NCBI GenBank assembly: GCA_037447605.1
Contig: CM074812.1
Coordinates: 1,027,934 to 1,091,933, forward strand
Length of the DNA stretch: 64,000 bases
From: Zygnema circumcarinatum
Lineage: Eukaryota; Streptophyta; Zygnematophyceae; Zygnematales; Zygnemataceae
Direction of reading: 5' to 3'
Every line of letters starts with the position of its first letter. Position 1 is the stretch's first letter. The translations under genes were made by a program, and so were the position numbers. Below the pieces are notes generated by a model. It was not told where the DNA came from, searched no databases, and saw only the letters and a list, made by a program, of their open reading frames with translations. Shown here piece after piece: positions 55,795 through 64,000 of this stretch.

Positions 55795-57211
55795 AGGGAT
55801 GGCCCGCGTTATAAATTCCAAATAAATTATATATTTTACAACGGGTTTAAAAGTAGTAAAAACACTTTATTACATATATTATACCCACTCGTTTTGAACA
55901 ATTAACGACCGTACGACCGTACTCGTACGGTCGTACGGTCGCACCGTACCAAAATTAGGTCGTTTTGGCGTTGGCGTTGTAGCACAAGATAAGTGGGGTT
56001 AAGAGAAGACTGCTGAGCTAGTTGCAGGTGCTGTACGGCCACTCGCGCGTCCGTGCTGAAACTAATGAAGGGTTGGGTTGGTGCTGTGGGTCTGCCTGCA
56101 GCATAGAGCCAGGATCCGGGAGATTCAGAGGTACGCGCAGCGGAAGACGTAGGGATTCTGAAGACGTTCCCACCGGCGGCTGGACTTGATGCGCAAAGAG
56201 CCCTTCCTTGGGGACCCTCCTCCCCTGTCCTCTCCTCGGCTAGTCTCTTAGCTAGGCTTCTAGTGATCATTGGTCATTGAGAGTAATGCAAGGCAGGATA
56301 GAGCAAGATAGGGGCTTGGCATAGTGACAGCAGAGGGAAAACAGGACACAACTTAGATAAAGGTGGTATTTTGGAAACTCACCCCAGCCAGCGGTTGGCT
56401 GGGGAATGTCATTACAATGAAATTGTCTTCTCACTGAAATCTTTGTCTAACTGGGCTGAATGGGACGTCTAAATGCTATCAGCAAGAAGACTCTTTCTCT
56501 CTCTCTCTCTCTCTCTATCTATGGCATGGAACTCTCTCTCTCTCTCTCTCTTACTTAGCATCTGTTGCTGTAATTGAAGAGGAAGGAAAAGAAGAAAGAA
56601 GAACAAGAAGACAAACCACACAGCAAATACAAATACTAAGCCCAGCACTAAAAGACAAACAAGCATCACTGACATCCCATCTACTTAACACTGACAATAG
56701 ATCTTGAGTCTTGGTAGTGACAGTCCCTGATTGGCCAACTGCCCACTGAGAGGCCTGACTGACTACGTGGAGCCTTCGGATAGGTCAACGAATGATAATC
56801 GGCGGCCTTAGGCGGTGTTCCCGAGTGCGCCTTGCTGGATGGTGTGCTGTTCCGTGGACCGCCAACGCATGGCGCCGCCTTCTCGCATTCTCCGTTGGCA
56901 GCTCCTGGATTCCGTTGATCCGTGACACGGAAGAGGCATATGTCAAGTACAATTGAACGGACGCAAATCCGTCGAACGCAGCTCCGTTACGCTACAGCGT
57001 TGCGAAATGCGTCCGTTTGGTTCACTCTGTCTGCTCGCGCATCCGTACCGCATAATACCGTACTGTACAGTCGTTCGACCGTACGACCGTCCGACCGTAC
57101 ATGTTGTAAAGGCGTTGTAAATTAATATATATCAGCCGTTATCTAGTCGTCACAGTTGTATAATATAATATATATTATATAGCCGTAACTAATCCATCCC
57201 TAGCTGTGGGT
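55795..57211 (+). mobile_element. hAT-like MITE (copy 1), interrupted by a nested element
   Basis: Begins TAGGGATGG and ends CCATCCCTA, and is bordered on both sides by the 8-bp sequence GCTGTGGG (55787-55794 and 57212-57219). An 8-bp duplication and a TAGGGATGG terminus are typical of the hAT superfamily. Without the nested insertion the element would be about 400 bp and matches copy 2 at 57337-57720, in the opposite orientation. It has no transposase. CGTACGGTCGTACGGTC-type subterminal palindromes occur at 55907-55945 and about 57065-57105. Confidence 0.85.
55978..56996. mobile_element. 1,019-bp TG...CA insertion inside the hAT MITE (solo LTR or TRIM)
   Basis: The uninterrupted MITE copy reads GGCGTTGGCGTTGCGAAATG. 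Here the sequence is broken after GGCGT and resumes with GCGTTGCG, giving a 4-bp duplication GCGT (55974-55977 and 56997-57000). The insert starts TGTAGC and ends GCTACA, perfect 6-bp terminal inverted repeats with the TG/CA ends of an LTR. No polyprotein is present, so a solo LTR or a small non-autonomous LTR element fits best. It contains short CT microsatellites at 56492-56516 and 56533-56550. Confidence 0.8.
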
Positions 57212-57336
57212 CGTGTGAAGCCCAACGCGACAAAACATCTTCCGCGCTGTGGCGTGAGACGCAACGCGACAAAACATTTTCCGCGCCGTGGCAGGTTTTA
57301 TTCGCAAAGCGACAAAACTTCTTCCGTTGCTGTGGG

Positions 57337-57720
57337 TAGGAATGGATTAGTTACGACTATATAATATATGTTATATTATACAACTGTGACGACTAGATAA
57401 CGGCTGATATATATTAATTTACAACGCCTTTACAACATGTACGGTCGTACGGTCGTACGACTGTACGGTATTATGCGGCCCGAGCACGAGCAGACAGAGA
57501 AAACCAGACGAACGCATTTCGCAACGCCAACGCCAAAACGACCTAATTTTGGTATGGTGCGACCGTACGACCGTACGAGTACAGTCGTACGGTCGTTAAT
57601 TGTTCAAAACGAGTGGGTATAATATATGTAATAAAGTGTTTTACTTTGTAATATATTACTAATTTTAAACCCGTTGTAAATTATATAATATATTCGGAAT
57701 TTATAACGCGGGCCATCCCT
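57337..57720 (-). mobile_element. hAT-like MITE (copy 2), intact
   Basis: The 384-bp element starts TAGGAATGG and ends CCATCCCTA and is the reverse-complement partner of copy 1, with matching internal landmarks (AACAATTAACGACC, GGCGTTGGCGTTGCGAAA, CAGCCGTTATCTAGTCG). It carries CGTACGGTCGTACG subterminal motifs near both ends. The left flank is GCTGTGGG, as in copy 1, but the right flank (AGTGAAAC) does not match it, so the target site has decayed or rearranged. Confidence 0.85.
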
Positions 57721-57800
57721 AAGTGAAACACGACAAAACATCTTTGCCGATGAATTTGACCTGCGCCGTCAGACGAGACAAGCATGCTAACCTTACATTA

Positions 57801-57982
57801 AGGGGGAGTCAGACCTTGACCATCGCCAAATCAATTTCGTAAGCCTGTCGGGCGAATTCAGCATTGGCTAGGTACGCATTTCGATACGGCTGGGCTCGCC
57901 GGAATTCGTACACGATAGAAGTGACTTTTAGTATAAGGAATTCTGGAATTTCGTAAGCGATGGTCAAGGTCTGACTCCCCCT
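57801..57982. mobile_element. MITE with 26-bp perfect terminal inverted repeats
   Basis: The 26 bases at 57801-57826 (AGGGGGAGTCAGACCTTGAC then CATCGC) are the exact reverse complement of 57957-57982. The 182-bp length and non-coding interior fit a MITE. The left flank ends ATTA and the right flank begins ATTA, compatible with a 4-bp (or shorter AT-rich) duplication. Superfamily not assigned. Confidence 0.8.
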
Positions 57983-57993
57983 ATTATTATTAT

Positions 57994-58128
57994 CCCCTTG
58001 ACCATCGCCTAGTCAATTTCGTAAGCCTGTCGGGCGAATTAAGCATTGGCTAGGTACGCATTTCAAAACTTACTTTTAGTATACTAAATTCGGGAATTTA
58101 GTACGCTCGGGGGCTGTCTGACCCCACC
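57994..58128. mobile_element. Truncated second copy of the same MITE
   Basis: Starts within CCTTGACCATCGC and repeats the interior of the upstream element almost exactly (CAATTTCGTAAGCCTGTCGG, GCATTGGCTAGGTACGCATT), then diverges to CGGGGGCTGTCTGACCCC. The outer left end is missing, so it is a partial tandem copy. Confidence 0.75.
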
Positions 58129-58611
58129 CCCAATAATTCTGAAAAAATGGCAACACCTCATAAAGTATATGTCGCTGTCCCAGTTACAGTTAGATTCCAG
58201 TTCAGTTCTCATCGCAGTCCAGTCCAGGTACAGTTATGTCTTCAACGAATAGCGAACTTGGTACATGAATCGACTCTCCCTCTTCCTCCCTCGGCACCGC
58301 CATGGAGCCGTTTTTCAGGAAGCGCTCAGGTGTAGCAGAGGGAGGCGAGAGTGAAGCATATGGATAAACGAGAGAGAGGAGGAGGGATGGGAATATGGAA
58401 GATGAGAGGGAGAGGGAGAGGGAGAGGAAGAGGGAGAGGGAGCTGGCTTCTGTGATCCGACCAGACTTTGGGAGGCTGCGTCTCTCACTTAGCTATTCTG
58501 CGAGGGAGAGGCAGAGCTTTGGTGGGCCTGCTGTCATTGCATTCCGCAAGACCTTCCGCCCTTAGGGCCCTTTTGGAACTCACGTGCACTTAGGGTTTCT
58601 TTGAGGCCAGC
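58129..58611. promoter_or_regulatory. Upstream region of the DUF538 gene
   Basis: No gene recognised. A GGGAGA-rich tract (58403-58445) lies in the likely 5' leader. The start codon of the DUF538 gene follows at 58612. Confidence 0.4.
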
Positions 58612-60831
<2,220 letters not shown>

Positions 60832-62424
60832 AAAGAATAGTGATTAGAGAGGGCCTTGGTCTATTGCGTGAACGATGATAAAGGAGGGGGAGGGGGGGGG
60901 GGACAATCTCAGACAATATCTGTAGGAAGAACTTTTCACAAAAGTCTGATGCCAGAAGTCTGCTATTGGTTTTGATTCCATTTCCGAAAAATGAAGGCTG
61001 AGAGTCTGAGATTGAAACCCCCTTATTGTAAAGGACCGGACTTATGGGTTGGTTTTTTGGGGTTCTAGGTCTCATAGTGCGGGTGGCGAATGGCAAAAGG
61101 AAACCTTTGACTTCTTGCAGGGGACTAACTGCTTAGGGGCCTTAATTTGACATTGTAGAAAGGTTGGCTGCCTGTGAGCAATTCTAAAAGAAATGTCATC
61201 TCAGCAGCAATCAGCGCAAACTCTCGACCTCCTCCCATTGTTCAGTGGCGGACCTACATATACAAATTGGGGGCGCTTAGCCCCCTCTCAGATTTTGTAT
61301 ATTCAATATTTTTTTATTTTTTTATATCGTATGTGTTCTATGCAAGAAAGTGGGCTAAGCTCCCCCTCAGCAAAAATCCTGGATCCACCACTGCCATTGT
61401 TTGGAGGGTTTCCAGAGTATTGCTCCCTCATGGGATTCTGAAGTTTTCAGACTTTTCAATGCTCGTAGGGTTCAGAAGCGCTTCTTAAGAGAAGTAAGAG
61501 ACTAAGATCTTGATCTTGATCTTGGTCTGCCCCACTCCCTCTCTTTCTCCCTCTCTCCTTCTCCCTCTTTCTCCCACTCTTCGTCCCACTCCCTCCCCAT
61601 CCCTCTATCCCCGTCTCTTTCCCTCTCTCTCTCTCCTCTCCCCACAATTGAGGGCATTCCAATATGACATTGTCTTGAAATTTTACTTCATACTCTTTTG
61701 AAAAAACTGCTACTCCAGGAGAGAGCATCAGTCAGCAAGTTAAGGATTTAGAGTTCAAGGATTAACTATGAAAAGCATTCAGTAGCCAAGCACTATGAAA
61801 TGAAGGGGAAACCGCCAATGAGGACAATGGAACCACGGATTACATAGAAGGATTAAGATTAAGAAAAAGTGGAATCACTTTGGAATAAACGAACCCACTA
61901 AGGGAAAATGGGATCAGCGAGCAAGAGCAGGTTAAGACTACAAGTGAAAGAGGTGAAACCACGAAAGGAAATGCGTGGAACAACGAGTGGAAGCATGGAG
62001 CCACGCATGGAAAATGGCACCACAAGCGAAAACTGGAACCGTGACTACGTTAAAAGGGAGCCATCAGAAAAAGAATTGTTAAGAACCATGATGAAGTTTG
62101 CATTGGAGATGAACCCAAGTCTTCAGTATCGTCTAATCGAGATCAGGAACTTGCCAGTATCTTCTTTCTTACAACCCACATACAAATAACCAAACGGGTA
62201 AAATTTAAAGAAACGCCCTGCCGTGCCCACGTTCTCTTCAGCTTCCAGGAGTTCCGCGGATTTGTTCTTTTTGCCATCTTACAGGACCTCCGACTCTCAT
62301 TGACATGTAGCTGGCCGGGCTCACCATTATGGTGATAATTATGGCCCCCCATAAGTTGCTAACAACATTTTGAGCCGAAGGAATGTAAACTCTTCCACAT
62401 CTTCACTTGGCTAGGCCTCCACCT
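60832..62424. other. Convergent intergenic region with a hAT MITE
   Basis: Between the DUF538 stop (+) and the glutathione synthetase stop (-). Besides the MITE at 61243-61393, a CT-rich tract lies at 61537-61640. A 300-bp stretch around 61800-62050 has loosely repeated words (GGAACCACG, GGAATCAC, AACCCAC) that look like a decayed short tandem repeat. The open frame 61908-62189 through it has no recognisable family. Confidence 0.5.
61243..61393. mobile_element. 151-bp hAT-type MITE with perfect 8-bp target duplication
   Basis: Bordered by CCATTGTT at 61235-61242 and again at 61394-61401. The element begins CAGTGGCGGACCTA and ends in the near-inverse TGGATCCACCACTG, giving imperfect terminal inverted repeats with a CAGTGG end. 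Eight-bp duplications and CA(G)NG termini fit the hAT superfamily. Inside, GGGGGCGCTTAGCCCCC and GGGCTAAGCTCCCCC form a further inverted structure. Confidence 0.9.
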
Positions 62425-63831
62425 CTACGTGAGGTATGGGCTGTCAATAACCGCAAAACCGGCAGCCACACCACCCTCATCGGAATTTGCTTTCTTTGTG
62501 CGCAGAAGGTGGCCTGCCTGCTTATTCAGGACAACTTTGTTGCCGTTCCTGCGCGTCAGTAAGCAGCCAAATCTCTGATCAGAGACGCGATACAATGGTG
62601 GTCTAATGTCCCGTTCAAAACATAGGAATTTATTTGCTTCATGCAGTGTTTGAAGACGAAAAAAGAGGGAATTTGATGTCGTTTTGTTTCCCTGAGTAAG
62701 CTTTACTTCAGTAAGGGGAAAGAGCCAACAAGACTGATACTATGTAAAAGAGAAGAATACAAGCTGACTTCAGAATAATGAATGAACAGCATTTTTGTTC
62801 CGTATGCCAAGAGATCACCAGAAGTTTTGTGAAAGAGGTTTGTTTTCAGGTGATGGAAGAAATTGCAAAAACGAAGTAGAGAAAACACAGAAATTATCTC
62901 TCTAAGAAAAAGAAATGGACGTGTGCAGGCTGTAAATGAATGTGTTTGTTCATGCGTGTGTTGGAAAGAGAGAAAGTGAGAGTGAGAAAGAGAGAGAGAG
63001 AGAACGAGAGAGACACCTGAGATATGTGCTGTATATGCCGAGCTCAGACAGGGTGTCCTCATAGCTCCACTGGCCGGCTCTTAACAAGTATGAAGACTGA
63101 ATGGGCGGAAAGATACGCTGCATGAGAATGTACGCCGCCAGCTCCTCCCCTCCGTCCTTAGACTGCAGCTCAAGCAGCTTATCTCTCACATCCGTACCAT
63201 AGATGTTATTGCCTGAGGGAACACCCACACTTCATCACATCAGACACTCTCTACTTGGCAGTAGTCACTCAAATTTGAAGGACAAACCATGGGTTCAGCC
63301 AAATAAGTATAAAATAAGCTAAAATGTCCAGAAATTACCCTTTTGACCCTAATGTATGAGTGCCAGTACACGGCATCAACGTAGATTTCCAATGACAGTG
63401 CAAAGTCATTGCGTGCATTCCCTACCCACCTCTTCTTGAGCACAAAGTAACAAACTTCCCTATACCTTAACCTATACCCTATACCTTAACTTCCCTATAC
63501 TTCCCTATTTCCTTCCCTATGTACAAGTACTTGCATCACCAACCATGAATTCTATGCAAGTCTGCTAGTCACGTCATTCTCAACGTCTATGACCAAAATC
63601 CAATCCAATCGAAAAATATCTTTCGCACTTGGAAAAATAAAATGAATTCCCATGAACTTCAAGTAAAGATTCACGAGTTTACCTCCTCCTTCCCTCTGCG
63701 GCTTGAGCACAAACCGCTCAGGCTGTGAGAGGGCCTGTTCAATAGCTTCATCAGCACCCACTCCATCAAGCCCCCAAAGCCCTGCAAAGCTCTCCCTTAG
63801 AGTTGCAGCTGCAGCTTCACTAGGGACAAAC
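62425..63831 (-). CDS. GSH2: Glutathione synthetase, C-terminal part (gene continues past the window)
   Basis: Three exons (minus): 63831-63683, 63212-63017 and 62548-62425 (stop TAG); phases agree (2, 1, 2). The product is the ATP-dependent ligase joining glycine to gamma-glutamylcysteine, the second step of glutathione synthesis. Visible: [39 protein letters not shown], in which the Gly-rich ATP-binding loop is split across an intron; [44 protein letters not shown] with the C-terminal PYLT. These are hallmarks of the eukaryotic homodimeric enzyme. The N-terminal two-thirds, including the first-exon start, lie to the right of this window. Confidence 0.95.
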
Positions 63832-64000
63832 CTGCAGCACATTGTTCAGCGAGTGAGTCAGCCCAAACGGCTAGAAAGGAGCCCAAAGGAAGGGGGGCAA
63901 CTTCAACATATGAATACTGGAAATTAGACCATAGAGGCCCTTCTGCACGTCAAAAAAAAGGGGGATAAAATACTATCCATAAACCCCCCCCCCCCCCCCC
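63832..64000. other. Intron of glutathione synthetase, ending in a poly-C run
   Basis: The intron preceding the first visible exon. The last 20 bases or so are an uninterrupted C tract, preceded by GGGGGATAAAATAC, which may be an assembly edge or a low-complexity run. Confidence 0.6.

Noticed and set aside
61908-62189. 93-residue frame with repeated GTTS/MEPRM-like words
   Set aside because: Lies in a decayed short repeat and has no recognised family or splice support.

Overview
The window is nuclear DNA from a green plant. The evidence is spliceosomal genes with GT-AG introns, a chloroplast-targeted C-terminal processing peptidase with a thylakoid-type second signal, an SR45-type splicing factor, a SYP1-class syntaxin, a GH51 arabinofuranosidase, a BAT1-type permease and a DUF538 gene. 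Close gene spacing, mostly short introns, abundant pyrimidine microsatellites and small DNA transposons would fit a bryophyte or other non-seed streptophyte. The species itself cannot be fixed from sequence alone. All gene models were built by hand from reading frame, splice sites and phase.

Layout. 1-5640 holds decayed Ty1/copia retrotransposon DNA: the tail of one copy, then most of a second copy with its 3' LTR. About 5850-7400 (+) is the 3' part of an F420-dependent NADP reductase-like Rossmann gene whose 5' part is not recognisable. 8902-15487 (-) is a 12-exon plastid C-terminal processing peptidase, divergent from 16209-18113 (+), an ARF1-class small GTPase. 19829-23496 (-) is a PAK1IP1/MAK11-like WD40 protein. 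24238-30710 (-) is a 16-exon GH51 alpha-L-arabinofuranosidase, divergent from 31678-34942 (+), a 12-TM amino acid/GABA permease. 35560-41034 (-) is a 14-exon SYP13-type syntaxin with one GC-AG intron, divergent from 42108-47945 (+), a PEHE-domain (MSL1/KANSL1-like) chromatin protein. 48539-53618 (+) is an SR45/RNPS1-like RNA-binding protein. 53619-58611 is a repeat-rich intergenic block with nested transposons. 58612-60831 (+) is a DUF538 gene. 62425-63831 (-) is the C-terminal part of glutathione synthetase, whose N-terminus lies beyond the window.

The genes do not form a pathway. They are ordinary housekeeping and cell-wall, trafficking, RNA and chromatin genes arranged in divergent and convergent pairs. 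The most distinctive content is the mobile and repetitive DNA: a hAT-like MITE with an 8-bp target duplication that was itself hit by a 1,019-bp TG...CA element with a 4-bp duplication, a second inverted copy of the same MITE beside it, a 151-bp hAT MITE with a perfect 8-bp duplication, two MITEs with long perfect terminal inverted repeats, a 56-bp promoter repeat carrying telo-boxes, and (CT)n tracts of 500-600 bp placed just after splice donors. I did not find convincing evidence of a wholly new biological system; the observations below are ranked with that in mind.
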